Assembly: GCF_042643145.1 (NCBI RefSeq)
Contig: NZ_JBHRSA010000025.1
Span: 1-64,000 of the forward strand
DNA: 64,000 nt
Origin: Virgibacillus_O xinjiangensis
Lineage (GTDB): Bacteria; Bacillota; Bacilli; Bacillales; Amphibacillaceae
Direction of reading: 5' to 3'
The notes beneath the pieces were generated by a model. The model had not been told where the DNA came from. It searched no databases and saw only the letters and a list, made by a program, of their open reading frames with translations. Positions 35,776-44,308 of this stretch are shown piece by piece. Each line of letters opens with the position of its first letter. Within the stretch, counting starts at the first letter, position 1. A program made the translations under genes and the position numbers.

Positions 35776-36768
35776 TCAGCTTTTCCGTTCGGCAGCCATC
35801 GGCGGTTTTTCCAGCCACCCATTGTTGATCATGATGTTTAAGCCATCTTCGCCGTACTTTAAGATCTCTGCCATGAGCCGGGAATAGTCGATGGCCAGAT
35901 CACTTCGCTGGCTCTGAGCAATGGCGGAACCGTAGTTGCCGATACCAGAATAAGTCATCAGGTTGAAATGATAGGAAATCAGTTTGTCGGAAAAGGGGGC
36001 TTCTGTTGAATCCGTGACGGTCTCATCAATGGAAGTCGGAACAGGGAGGGAGTCATTGCCAAGATAATCGCTGAATATCCTTACATGTTTGGTGGCAATT
36101 TCTTTTCCCCGCAGGATGTACTTCGCCAATTTTTTCGATTCGACCACCTGGCTGAAGCCTGTTGCCAAGGCCGAGCCCAATTCATTCGTCTTTACATTTT
36201 TGTAAAGGTTGGAGATTTCCAGACCTGTCAGTGGCCGGCCTTTTCCTAGTCCCTCCAGCATGAATGATTGTTTTTCTACAAACTCCACTTTTTTCGGTTC
36301 CGGTATATGTGGGGGACGGACAGCGATGCCCTTATCCAGCATCAGTTTGGTCACTTTCTCATGTAGTTCTATCGTGGTAGCGAGGCACTTGGAGAAAAAG
36401 GAGCGGATGTCCTTCCGATAGATATCCGGCAACAGCCGGGAATAGGTTTCCAGACCGCCTTTCGCCATTTGCTTCATATAATGCAGATAGAAAACATCCG
36501 TGAAGAGACGGCCTGCACCGAGATTCACATCCTGTTCTCCGAAGCCTTGGGGAATATGGATTTCCTCGACTTTCATGATTTTCCGTATCATCTCCACATG
36601 CTGTTGCGAGACATCGAGCGCATGTGCCATTAATTGCTTCACTTCCTCATCATCCACATGCTTCAGAAAATAGTTGAAGACACAGATGGACATGGTGTCC
36701 CCCTGATAGGTTGTCCATAGATTAGCGATTTCTGCAGAGGACAGCCTGACATGATATTCATTTTCCAT
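35776..36768 (-). CDS. DUF3231 family protein
   Basis: A 330-residue helical protein made of two similar four-helix halves (about 1-165 and 175-330). Each has a GxxTxxxxxF-type opening and buried His/Glu residues like ferritin-fold or spore-coat-associated proteins. DUF3231 is confined to spore formers and is of unknown role. ATG 36768 is chosen because AAAGGTGG lies seven bases upstream; a start at 36792 adds eight residues. Confidence 0.87.
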   Translation of the reverse strand: MENEYHVRLSSAEIANLWTTYQGDTMSICVFNYFLKHVDDEEVKQLMAHALDVSQQHVEMIRKIMKVEEIHIPQGFGEQDVNLGAGRLFTDVFYLHYMKQMAKGGLETYSRLLPDIYRKDIRSFFSKCLATTIELHEKVTKLMLDKGIAVRPPHIPEPKKVEFVEKQSFMLEGLGKGRPLTGLEISNLYKNVKTNELGSALATGFSQVVESKKLAKYILRGKEIATKHVRIFSDYLGNDSLPVPTSIDETVTDSTEAPFSDKLISYHFNLMTYSGIGNYGSAIAQSQRSDLAIDYSRLMAEILKYGEDGLNIMINNGWLEKPPMAAERKS

Positions 36769-36883
36769 TTGATATCCACCTTTACTCATCATAGATAGTT
36801 CCTATTATGTCCATTCATGGGAAAATCATGCAGCGTCAAGTATGACTGCCATCTGTAAGGGAGAGCGCTTGCTTTAAATAAAT

Positions 36884-36921
36884 ACAAAACCCGGGGGTGT
36901 ATATCACCGTCCGGGTTTTGG
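36884..36921 (-). terminator. rho-independent terminator (minus strand)
   Basis: CAAAACCCGG / CCGGGTTTTG stem; on the minus strand the stem runs into TTTTGTATTTATTT. It ends the VOC gene. Confidence 0.85.
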
Positions 36922-36964
36922 GTCAACGTATGTTGTTGGTTCTTTCACCACCGTGGATACAGGG

Positions 36965-37354
36965 TTACTTCTGAAAATTCAGCAACCAGCCGACACCGTT
37001 CCTGTCTGTAACATTGGCATGTAATGCCCCCCAGAAGGTCGACTGTAGTGCAGGAGAAGCATGCCCGCCATCCAGCAGGGCACTGTACACCTTGCGTATT
37101 TCTTCCTCCGTATCGAAATCCAGGGTGATTTTCACATGCTCTCCCTTGCTAACAGGTTCAAATATATCCGAAAAATGGATGATACTGTCCCCGAGATGGA
37201 GTTCCCCATGCAGCACTTTTCCTTCATGTCCTTTGAATATAGCGATTCCATCTGCAAATTGGACATTTTTTATCTCTCCACCCAATATTTTCTGATAGTG
37301 ATCCATTTCTTGTCTGCAGTTCTCGATGAATAAGTAAGGATTTGCACTTTTCAT
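36965..37354 (-). CDS. VOC-family PhnB-like protein
   Basis: A 129-residue VOC protein. The opening MKSANPYLFIENCRQEMDHY and later ILGGEI are typical of PhnB-like members. The metal ligands of true glyoxalases are not evident, so enzymatic activity is uncertain. GGAGGAGG precedes the ATG. Confidence 0.85.
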   Translation of the reverse strand: MKSANPYLFIENCRQEMDHYQKILGGEIKNVQFADGIAIFKGHEGKVLHGELHLGDSIIHFSDIFEPVSKGEHVKITLDFDTEEEIRKVYSALLDGGHASPALQSTFWGALHANVTDRNGVGWLLNFQK

Positions 37355-37503
37355 CCGTGACTTCCTCCTCCAAATTTATGCCTGTTTCTTAAACTTAACA
37401 GTAGAAGTAGGATTTAACAATGACTTTTCAGTGAATAGTTGAAGATTAAAGCACAAGAATTTTGTCTGAAGCAGGTAAAAGACGTTTTTTTACGGGATGG
37501 TGG

Positions 37504-37870
37504 ACGGATTATCCGCCGCACACCGCGGGAATCGGCAGGAGCACCAGGATATCGGCCGGACACCGAGGAAATCAGCCGAAGCGCGAGGATATCCGCCGGA
37601 CACCGCGGAAATCAGCAGGAGCGCCAGGATATCGGCCGGACACCGAGGAAATCAGCGGAAGCGCGAGGATATCCGCCGCACACCGCGGGAATCGGCAGGA
37701 GCGCGAGGATATCCGCCGGACACCGAGGAAATCAGCCGAAGCGCGAGGATATCTGCCGGACACCGCGGGAATCGGCAGGAGCGTGGGGATATCCGCCGGA
37801 CACCGAGGAAATCAGCGGAAGCGCGAGGATATCCGCCGGACACCGCGGAAATCGGCAGGAGCGCGATACA
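37504..37870 (+). repeat. 40-bp tandem array with 80-bp higher-order pattern
   Basis: Nine contiguous units of exactly 40 bp in register from 37521 (starts 37521, 37561, 37601, and so on to 37841). Two unit types alternate: ACACCGCGGGAATCGGCAGG and ACACCGAGGAAATCAGCSGA first halves. This gives an 80-bp higher-order repeat. It fills most of the gap between the VOC gene and the deaminase gene and ends within the last codons of the latter. The remaining 37355-37503 holds the VOC gene promoter at most. Confidence 0.95.
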
Positions 37871-37873
37871 CTC

Positions 37874-38326
37874 TCACCTCCGCTCCTGCCACAGCTTCAT
37901 TGGGTCCTCTTGTTCGTTGGTCAAGGGCATTTGTTTCATGGAAATGCTCCTTGCTTCTTTCGGCTTCTGCAGGTCTTCATAGATGATCTTCGATTTTTCC
38001 AGGCCGGCTTCGTAGGCATCCTCCACAGAGGCGCAGTAGATAATTTGTTCAATCCCGGCGAAATACATGGCAGAAAGGCACATGGGGCATGGTTCACCGC
38101 TTGCATACATGATCATCCCTGACAAGTCATTGGTTTTCAGTTGTTGTTGTGCACGCCGTAATGCCAGCATTTCTGCATGGCCGCTGATGTCGTAATGTTT
38201 ATGCAATTCATTGACACCCTCTGTGAAAATGTCCCCGTCTTTTACGAGGACGGCACCAAATGGCTGACCACCCTCCTTTACATTATTGGCAGCCAGCTCC
38301 ACCGCCCGTCTCATAAATCGGTCCAT
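37874..38326 (-). CDS. nucleoside/guanine deaminase-like protein
   Basis: A 150-residue zinc deaminase of the CDA/GuaD/Tad fold. The zinc ligands are in GHAEM (His, and catalytic Glu) near residue 53 and PCPMC near 82. GQPFGAVLVKDG near residue 22 is shared with guanine deaminase. ATG 38326 is preceded by GGAGGAGG. Guanine deamination is the best guess by length and C-terminal layout, but nucleoside or other pyrimidine substrates are possible. Confidence 0.82.
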   Translation of the reverse strand: MDRFMRRAVELAANNVKEGGQPFGAVLVKDGDIFTEGVNELHKHYDISGHAEMLALRRAQQQLKTNDLSGMIMYASGEPCPMCLSAMYFAGIEQIIYCASVEDAYEAGLEKSKIIYEDLQKPKEARSISMKQMPLTNEQEDPMKLWQERR

Positions 38327-38449
38327 TTCTGTTCCTCCTCCAATTATCTGTTTCATCAATTATAGAATATAGCGGGTGACCCAGCCAAAAACAATGCAGC
38401 TCTTCCAGTGTACAGGACGAATGAACCGGGACATATGCCGCTGTTTTTC

Positions 38450-38502
38450 TTACAGTCTCTTTAACTTCACTTTAAGTCTTCTTCATACTGGCTCCTTATA
38501 AT
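38450..38502 (+). promoter_or_regulatory. glpQ promoter with PhoP boxes
   Basis: Four direct repeats TTACAG (38450), TTAACT (38461), TTAAGT (38472) and TCATAC (38483) are spaced exactly 11 bp. They are followed by -10 TATAAT at 38497-38502. This is the arrangement of PhoP-activated promoters. It predicts induction on phosphate starvation. Confidence 0.85.
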
Positions 38503-38537
38503 AGAGGTGAACCTAGTAGAAAGGAGTGCAGAAGCCT

Positions 38538-39386
38538 ATGAAACGAACAGGTATTGTATTTTCTATCATTTGTGTGGCGATGTCTATGTTTGCTATGCCC
38601 GTGATGGCCGCAAAAGGGGAGGTCTCTATGAGGGAGCAGCAGCAGATCGTCAATGTTGCACACCGTGGAGCGTCCGCCCATGCGCCGGAGAACACGATGG
38701 CGGCTTTTCACAAAGGAGTGGAGATGAAGGCTGATTATGTCGAAATCGATGTGCAGATGACCAAGGACGGAGAACTCGTGCTGATCCATGATACGACAGT
38801 CGACCGTACCACGGATGGCACCGGGAAGGTAAGTGACTATACCTTGGAGGAAATCCGTCAACTGGATGCTGGAAGCTGGTTCGGTGAGGAATTTAGTGGA
38901 GAAAAAGTGCCGACTTTTGAAGAGATGCTGGATGCTTTTCGCGGCAAAACTGGTATCCTGGTAGAGCTGAAAGCACCGGAGCTGTACCCGGGCATAGAAG
39001 AAAAGGTTGCGGAAGCTCTGAAAGAACGGAACATGGACCATACAGCCAATGGCAAGATTGTCATCCAATCCTTCAATCATGAGTCGGTGAAGAAGTCCAA
39101 GGAACTGTTGCCAGAATTGCCGCATGCCGTGTTGGCTGGCATGAGTTGGGCCGATGTCAGCATGGAAGAACTGAATGAATTTGCATCCTATGCCGATTAT
39201 TTCAATCCGAATATGAACATCGTGACACCTGAACTAGTCGATATGGTACATACTGCCGGCTTGGAGATCTATCCATATACCTCCAGATCGCAGGAGCAGG
39301 CTTATCATCTATTCGATTTGAATGTAGATGGCATTGTGACCGACTATCCAGAGCATGTTTATCATCATCCGGTAAAAAATCAATAG
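38538..39386 (+). CDS. secreted glycerophosphodiester phosphodiesterase GlpQ
   Basis: A 282-residue enzyme with a Sec signal peptide (basic start, hydrophobic core, cleavage near VMAAKG). The catalytic HRGASAHAPENT and the metal site EIDVQMTKDGELVLIHD are present. It hydrolyses glycerophosphodiesters to glycerol-3-phosphate outside the cell. ATG 38538 has AAAGGAG 11 bases upstream. PhoP boxes upstream fit a phosphate-scavenging role. Confidence 0.93.
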   Translation: MKRTGIVFSIICVAMSMFAMPVMAAKGEVSMREQQQIVNVAHRGASAHAPENTMAAFHKGVEMKADYVEIDVQMTKDGELVLIHDTTVDRTTDGTGKVSDYTLEEIRQLDAGSWFGEEFSGEKVPTFEEMLDAFRGKTGILVELKAPELYPGIEEKVAEALKERNMDHTANGKIVIQSFNHESVKKSKELLPELPHAVLAGMSWADVSMEELNEFASYADYFNPNMNIVTPELVDMVHTAGLEIYPYTSRSQEQAYHLFDLNVDGIVTDYPEHVYHHPVKNQ

Positions 39387-39392
39387 AAACAT

Positions 39393-39434
39393 AGAAAGCG
39401 CTCCGGCAGCCTTAGGTCAATCGGAGCGCTTTCC
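39393..39434. terminator. bidirectional terminator
   Basis: GAAAGCGCTCCG / CGGAGCGCTTTC stem between convergent glpQ and the small membrane gene. Confidence 0.85.
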
Positions 39435-39437
39435 ATG

Positions 39438-39620
39438 TCAGTGCTTCTCTTTTTCCTCCAGAAGCTTGTCCAATTTTTCTTCCACCCTTTTCATGCGGCG
39501 GTTTCTACGGACCACAACAAGGACAATGCCTACTATTACAAGCATCATCAGTAAAAACAATACCAATTGAAAAATCATATCACCCGTCTGTAAAGCTCCC
39601 ACAGTTGCTGATATAATCAT
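39438..39620 (-). CDS. small single-span membrane protein
   Basis: A 60-residue protein with one membrane helix (about 14-38) and a highly charged C-terminal helix likely to form a coiled coil. ATG 39620 follows a GGGGGGATGG site. Probably a small membrane-bound regulator or partner; family not recognised. Confidence 0.65.
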   Translation of the reverse strand: MIISATVGALQTGDMIFQLVLFLLMMLVIVGIVLVVVRRNRRMKRVEEKLDKLLEEKEKH

Positions 39621-39686
39621 TTTCCATCCCCCCTGCAATTAATAGATTCCATAGGCAAGGTAACATGCCCATCACACGGAAAGTGC

Positions 39687-40229
39687 TCACCCTTCCGCAG
39701 ACACACAAAGGAATTTCACCGTCTCCTCTGTCCGGTTCAGCCAATAGTGCGGCTTGGAGGAATCGACAAAGATGCTGTCGTACGGTTCCAGGGTGTATTC
39801 CGTCTGATTGATCATGACTGTCAGTGTCCCTTCCAATACATAGAGGAATTCCTGCCCGCTGTGCGTGATATTGTTGCCTTGATTATCACCTGGATTCAAT
39901 ACCACAAGAATCGGTGTGAATAGCGGGTTTTGCATCTTCCCAGTAAGATCTCTGTAAATGAATGTATTCTCGCCCAAGTCATCCACATCGGATGTGTTAC
40001 GGGCAATCGCTTCTTCCGGATCTTTTTCCGGCTCATCGAAAAAGTGGCTCGGATTCACCCCGAGTGTATCGGAAATTTTCTTGAGTGACTCTAACGTAGC
40101 CGATGATTTTCCGTTTTCCAATTGCGACAGGAAACTGATCGACAAACCTGTCTGCTGGGAAATCTGTTTCAAGGTCAGCTTTTTCCTCTTCCGCAGCTGT
40201 TTTATATTTGCTCCTAACGCTTCCTGCAT
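39687..40229 (-). CDS. XRE-cupin transcriptional regulator
   Basis: A 180-residue regulator. An HTH_XRE domain at about 6-62 (LKQISQQTGLSISFLSQLENGKS) is followed by a C-terminal cupin at about 105-175. Cupins of this kind bind a small ligand. ATG 40229 is preceded by GAGGTG at good spacing. It diverges from the MHS transporter gene and is the natural regulator of that operon. Confidence 0.92.
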   Translation of the reverse strand: MQEALGANIKQLRKRKKLTLKQISQQTGLSISFLSQLENGKSSATLESLKKISDTLGVNPSHFFDEPEKDPEEAIARNTSDVDDLGENTFIYRDLTGKMQNPLFTPILVVLNPGDNQGNNITHSGQEFLYVLEGTLTVMINQTEYTLEPYDSIFVDSSKPHYWLNRTEETVKFLCVSAEG

Positions 40230-40341
40230 ATGTTGTTCACCTCGTGCCGACAACCAAATTGAATGTTCATTATAGCATGGTCCCCGGGAATCTTGTTATC
40301 TAATATTCTATAGGATGAAGTATGGTTAATTGAATAGATTG

Positions 40342-40472
40342 TTGACAATTTATAGAAAATTACCGTATAATTCGATTAGAAAGTTTAAGTGACACTTAAA
40401 TTCTGGTGACAGGAGGGGAGAAGAAGGGAAGAACTTGCTATTCATTCTATATCTTTTTTGTAAGCGATTTCT
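40342..40472 (+). promoter_or_regulatory. promoter, palindromic operator and cre site of MHS operon
   Basis: TTGACA (40342-40347), an 18-base spacer and TATAAT (40366-40371) form a near-perfect promoter. TTTAAGTG-A-CACTTAAA at 40384-40400 is a perfect 17-bp palindrome just downstream of the predicted start, a likely operator for the divergent XRE-cupin protein. TGTAAGCGATTTCT at 40459-40472 matches the CcpA cre consensus at 13 of 14 positions, inside the 5' leader, implying roadblock repression by glucose. Confidence 0.8.
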
Positions 40473-40515
40473 TTAGGTGGAAGCTTTTCAAACACAAATA
40501 TAGGAGTGATAGACA

Positions 40516-41835
40516 ATGGAGAAGAAAAAAATGCGCCGGGTGCTTGTCGCGAGTATTGTCGGAAGTGCCATTGAATGGTTTGACTACTTTTTATATGGGA
40601 CTGTTGCCGCTTTGGTCTTCAATCAGCTGTTCTTTGTAACCGAGGACCCGGCATTCGGTACGTTGTATGCCTTTGCGACATTCGCGCTGGCCTTTTTGAT
40701 CCGCCCGTTCGGAGGAATCATCTTCAGTCATATCGGCGACCGGATCGGACGGAAGAAGACCTTGGTCCTGACGCTCAGTCTGATGGGAATTTCCACTTTC
40801 TTGATGGGGGTTCTGCCGACGTATCAAGTCATTGGCATCTGGGCACCCATCCTGTTGATTACTTTGCGACTGATCCAGGGGATCGGCCTTGGCGGTGAAT
40901 GGGGAGGAGCGTTGCTGTTGGCGGTGGAATATGCACCAAAAGAGAAGCGCGGCCTGTTCGGAAGTGTTCCCCAGATGGGGGTTACCCTCGGGATGCTGAT
41001 GGGAACCATTGCCCTGTCGATCATGACCTTGCTGCCGGAAGGTTCCTTCATGACTTGGGGCTGGAGGGTGCCATTCCTACTGAGTGCAATGCTGGTCATC
41101 TTCGGTCTGTGGATCCGTAAGGGAATCGACGAAACACCATCCTTCAAAAAGAATCAGGAGCAGGGAACCGTGGCCAAGCTGCCGATTGCTGATACCCTGC
41201 GCTACCATTGGAAAGAAGTGCTGATCGCCATCGGGGCGAAAGTGGTGGAGACCGCTCCATTCTATATTTTCGGTACTTTCATCGTTTCCTATGCCACATC
41301 CAATTTGAGTTTCACGGAAACAAATGCATTGAATGCCGTAACCATTGGTACGATCATCACGACCATCATGATGCCGATCATGGGTGCTCTATCGGATAAA
41401 ATCGGGCGGAAGCCGCTGTACATTGGGGGAACCATCCTGATGGCACTGTATGCTTTCCCTTATTTCTGGCTGATCCACCAAGGTTCGGTAGCCATGCTGA
41501 TGTTGGCGACCATCATCGGGCTTGGTATCATCTGGGCACCGATTACCGCTGTGCTCGGTACCATGTTTTCGGAGATTTTCAGTGCCAAGGTACGCTACAC
41601 CGGAATTTCACTCGGTTATCAGATAGGCGCAGCACTTGCCGGTGGTACTGCACCACTTGTTGCGACTGCCTTGCTGATCCGCTTCGATAATTCCTATGTG
41701 CCGGTAGCATTGTACATCATCCTCACCGCTGTGATCTCCCTTGTAGCTGTTTCGGCTGTGAAAGACCGTAAGGCACAAGATTTGGATGAGGAAGAAGAAG
41801 TACTTCAGACGAGTGAAGCCAAAGCGACAACATAG
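40516..41835 (+). CDS. MHS-family MFS transporter (YhjE-like)
   Basis: A 439-residue major facilitator with 12 segments. MHS-subfamily features are IEWFDYFLYG near residue 20, RPFGGIIFSHIGDRIGRK near 65, and RLIQGIGLGGEWGGA near 120. Members carry metabolites such as carboxylates, betaine or shikimate with protons. AGGAGTGA precedes the ATG. Followed by an ornithine-cyclodeaminase-like gene at 20 bases, so the substrate is probably an amino acid or imino acid. Confidence 0.92.
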   Translation: MEKKKMRRVLVASIVGSAIEWFDYFLYGTVAALVFNQLFFVTEDPAFGTLYAFATFALAFLIRPFGGIIFSHIGDRIGRKKTLVLTLSLMGISTFLMGVLPTYQVIGIWAPILLITLRLIQGIGLGGEWGGALLLAVEYAPKEKRGLFGSVPQMGVTLGMLMGTIALSIMTLLPEGSFMTWGWRVPFLLSAMLVIFGLWIRKGIDETPSFKKNQEQGTVAKLPIADTLRYHWKEVLIAIGAKVVETAPFYIFGTFIVSYATSNLSFTETNALNAVTIGTIITTIMMPIMGALSDKIGRKPLYIGGTILMALYAFPYFWLIHQGSVAMLMLATIIGLGIIWAPITAVLGTMFSEIFSAKVRYTGISLGYQIGAALAGGTAPLVATALLIRFDNSYVPVALYIILTAVISLVAVSAVKDRKAQDLDEEEEVLQTSEAKATT

Positions 41836-41855
41836 AGAGAGAAAGGGAGTATGAC

Positions 41856-42845
41856 ATGCTTATTCTATCAGGTAAAGATATACAGCAACATTATCGTATG
41901 GGGGACGCCATTGCAGATGTGAAGCAGGGGCTCAATTCGAAAAAAGGCGGCTCGATCACTAGTCCGCATCGCACGGTTCTTGACGTCCCGCAGCATGATG
42001 GTTCTGCATTGTATATGCCGAGTGCCGACCTGGCACAAGAGATGGCATCGGTGAAAGTCGTGTCCATCTTCCCACAGAACCCGGCAAAGGGGAAACCGAC
42101 GACCCAGGGGGTGCTGATGCTGACGGAAGCAGAAACAGGGGAGCATATTTGCATGATGGATGCCTCCTACTTAACCAGGCTCCGGACAGGGGCACTCAGC
42201 GCCATTGCGACAGAAAAGCTGGCCAGGGAAGATGCCAAAGTAGTTGGGGTAATCGGAACAGGTGCCATGGCTTTTGAACAAGTGCTTGGAATGTTGGAGG
42301 TCCGCAACATATCTTCCCTGAAACTGTACAATCGCACCAAGGAAAAGGCCGAAGCTTTCAAGAAGAAGCTGCAGGATTTCGGGGTGGAAGTGGATATGGA
42401 TGTCTGCGACCACTCCGAGGACGTGCTGGCTGAAGCGGACATCCTCTGCTGTGCCACCCGTTCGAAAGAACCCGTATTTAACGGAGACCTGTTGAAGGAA
42501 GGCACCCATGTCAACGGAGTCGGCTCCTTTCTGCCATCGATGCGAGAAGTGGACCAGGCCACCATCAGAAGAGCAGAAAAAATAGTGGTTGATGACCTGG
42601 CCGGTGTCAAAGACGAGGCCGGAGAGCTGATCCACGCCGATGCGGATGAGCAATTCAACTGGGATTTTTCTTCTATCGATGCCGAACTCAGCGATCTTGG
42701 CGAGGATGACAGGCCACTGAGGGAATCGAAAGAGGGCATCACTTTTTTCAAATCCGTCGGTGCCGCCTATTTCGATCTAGTAGTAGCCATTGGAATCTAC
42801 AAAAAATTGAAGGACATGGATATTGGAGTAGAGGCAGAGTTATAA
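41856..42845 (+). CDS. ornithine cyclodeaminase/mu-crystallin-family protein
   Basis: A 329-residue NAD-dependent enzyme. The nucleotide-binding motif GVIGTGAMA is near residue 130. The N-terminal substrate region has the conserved YMPSADL and R-x-GALSAIA segments. Members act as ornithine cyclodeaminase, alanine dehydrogenase or pyrroline-2-carboxylate reductase. The specificity cannot be read from sequence alone. In one operon with the MHS transporter. Confidence 0.9.
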   Translation: MLILSGKDIQQHYRMGDAIADVKQGLNSKKGGSITSPHRTVLDVPQHDGSALYMPSADLAQEMASVKVVSIFPQNPAKGKPTTQGVLMLTEAETGEHICMMDASYLTRLRTGALSAIATEKLAREDAKVVGVIGTGAMAFEQVLGMLEVRNISSLKLYNRTKEKAEAFKKKLQDFGVEVDMDVCDHSEDVLAEADILCCATRSKEPVFNGDLLKEGTHVNGVGSFLPSMREVDQATIRRAEKIVVDDLAGVKDEAGELIHADADEQFNWDFSSIDAELSDLGEDDRPLRESKEGITFFKSVGAAYFDLVVAIGIYKKLKDMDIGVEAEL

Positions 42846-42902
42846 GCTATGTAGATTGCCAGGCCGGCAGACGCATGAACCGGCATCAACCTTATATGAC
42901 GA

Positions 42903-42935
42903 AAATAGACCGGGCAACCCGCTCGGTCTATTTCA
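42903..42935. terminator. bidirectional terminator
   Basis: AAATAGACCGGGC / GCTCGGTCTATTT stem between the convergent OCD-like and zinc-binding protein genes. Confidence 0.85.
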
Positions 42936-42942
42936 TTGGCCA

Positions 42943-44001
42943 TTAGTTTGTCACTTCATCCAATACTTCGATATTTTGTTTCATCAAAGACAGATAGTCC
43001 TCACCGTTATCGATATCCTCTTCCGTCAAAACGGACACGTTATGAATTTGTGCTTTTTTCATACCGAGCTGTTCCTGAATGATTTCCGATACACGATTGG
43101 AACTGTTTTGTTCATAGATCATGTATTCCAGGTCATATTCATCAGCCAGGTCAATGATTTGCGTCAATTCCTTCTGGGAAGGTTCGCTGCTGGAAGAGAG
43201 GCCGTTCACAGATATTTGCTCGATCCCATAGCGTTCTTCCCAATAGCCATATGCTGCATGGGACACGAGAATATGCTTGTCTTCCTTGTTTCCAATAGAA
43301 CTAACAAACTCCTCATCCAGCTGATGCAGGTCATCTTTTAGAGAAGTGAAGTTTTCCTCGTACGTTTGTTCTGCCTCTGGATTCAGCTCGATAAGCTCCT
43401 CTTTTACCATCTCTGCCATTTCTATCATTCTCACTGGATCGAGCCAAACATGTGGGTTATGGTCGCCGTGGTTGTGCCCATCATCCCCTTCATGGCCATG
43501 AGAATCTTGGTTTTCGCCGTGAGCATCTTGATGTTCACCCTCATCATGTTGCTCATCTTCATGATGTTCATCGCCATCATGGTGCTCATGCGCTTCGTCG
43601 TTATGCTCGTCTTCTGCGGAACCCTCGCTTGGCTGGAACAGCTCCTCATTCTGTCCGAGTTCCACCATCTCCACCTCTTGGGAGGACAATGCCTCTGCAG
43701 CGGTTTCGGCAAAGCCTTCCATGCCGGCTCCCATATAAATGAACGCATCTCCGTCTGCGATGGTTGTCATATCACGTGTCGTCGGTTCAAATGTATGGGC
43801 ATCCACCCCGGGAGGGAAGACCGATTCAACGGAAATGGTATCCCCGCCTATCCGCTCTGCTGCATACTGGATGGGATAAAGTGTGGTATAAATCGTTAGC
43901 CCTTCCGTTTCTTTATTTGGTGAAGCTTGCTCAGCAGAACTGCAACCCGCCACCACAAGGGCAATCAAAATGAATAAGATCAGTGCTTTTAAGCTTTTCA
44001 A
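42943..44001 (-). CDS. zinc ABC transporter substrate-binding lipoprotein ZnuA/AdcA
   Basis: A 352-residue cluster 9 solute-binding protein. The lipobox VAGC (near residue 19) anchors it. Metal ligands lie in DAHTFEP near 75, HNPHVWLDP near 185 and SHAAYGYW near 255. An unusually long His/Asp/Glu-rich loop lies between about 125 and 182, a feature of zinc-binding members. TTG 44001 is chosen since AGAGG lies nine bases upstream; TTG 44007 abuts it. No permease or ATPase gene is adjacent, so it must rely on components elsewhere. Confidence 0.93.
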   Translation of the reverse strand: MKSLKALILFILIALVVAGCSSAEQASPNKETEGLTIYTTLYPIQYAAERIGGDTISVESVFPPGVDAHTFEPTTRDMTTIADGDAFIYMGAGMEGFAETAAEALSSQEVEMVELGQNEELFQPSEGSAEDEHNDEAHEHHDGDEHHEDEQHDEGEHQDAHGENQDSHGHEGDDGHNHGDHNPHVWLDPVRMIEMAEMVKEELIELNPEAEQTYEENFTSLKDDLHQLDEEFVSSIGNKEDKHILVSHAAYGYWEERYGIEQISVNGLSSSSEPSQKELTQIIDLADEYDLEYMIYEQNSSNRVSEIIQEQLGMKKAQIHNVSVLTEEDIDNGEDYLSLMKQNIEVLDEVTN

Positions 44002-44055
44002 CGTCAACTTCCTCTCCGCATCTTTTCTTTACTGTTTATAGTTATGAATAAAATA

Positions 44056-44096
44056 ATACCGTAATGATTACGTTTTGTAAATAGTAACGGTTACGG
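44056..44096 (-). promoter_or_regulatory. Zur box(es) upstream of zinc-binding protein gene
   Basis: CGTAATGATTACG at 44060-44072 is a perfect core of the Zur operator. A second, weaker palindrome GTAACGGTTAC lies at 44084-44094. Predicts derepression under zinc limitation. The rest of the gap up to 44308 has no gene. Confidence 0.85.
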
Positions 44097-44308
44097 TTTA
44101 TATCAAGAATGATTCCAACAGCTTGAGACCTGCCTGTAAGAGAAGAAACCTGCTTGTCTACGCTGAACTTTAGAAGAAACATCTATTTCTGTATGCCGAT
44201 GCAGCAGCATCTGATACTGCAGCTATTTTGATAGAATGGATGAAAAGGCGTAAAATAGGAAGGGTGCATGAATGGTATAAAGGTAAGTAAAGAAAGAGGC
44301 GCTATTAG

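Noticed and set aside
37439..38122. Three overlapping plus-strand frames of 160-230 codons
   Set aside because: They read through the 40-bp array in all frames because the sequence lacks stop words; they then overlap the real deaminase gene.
42856..43341. Plus-strand frame opposite the zinc-binding protein
   Set aside because: Shadow of the minus-strand gene; no start signal and no protein-like pattern.
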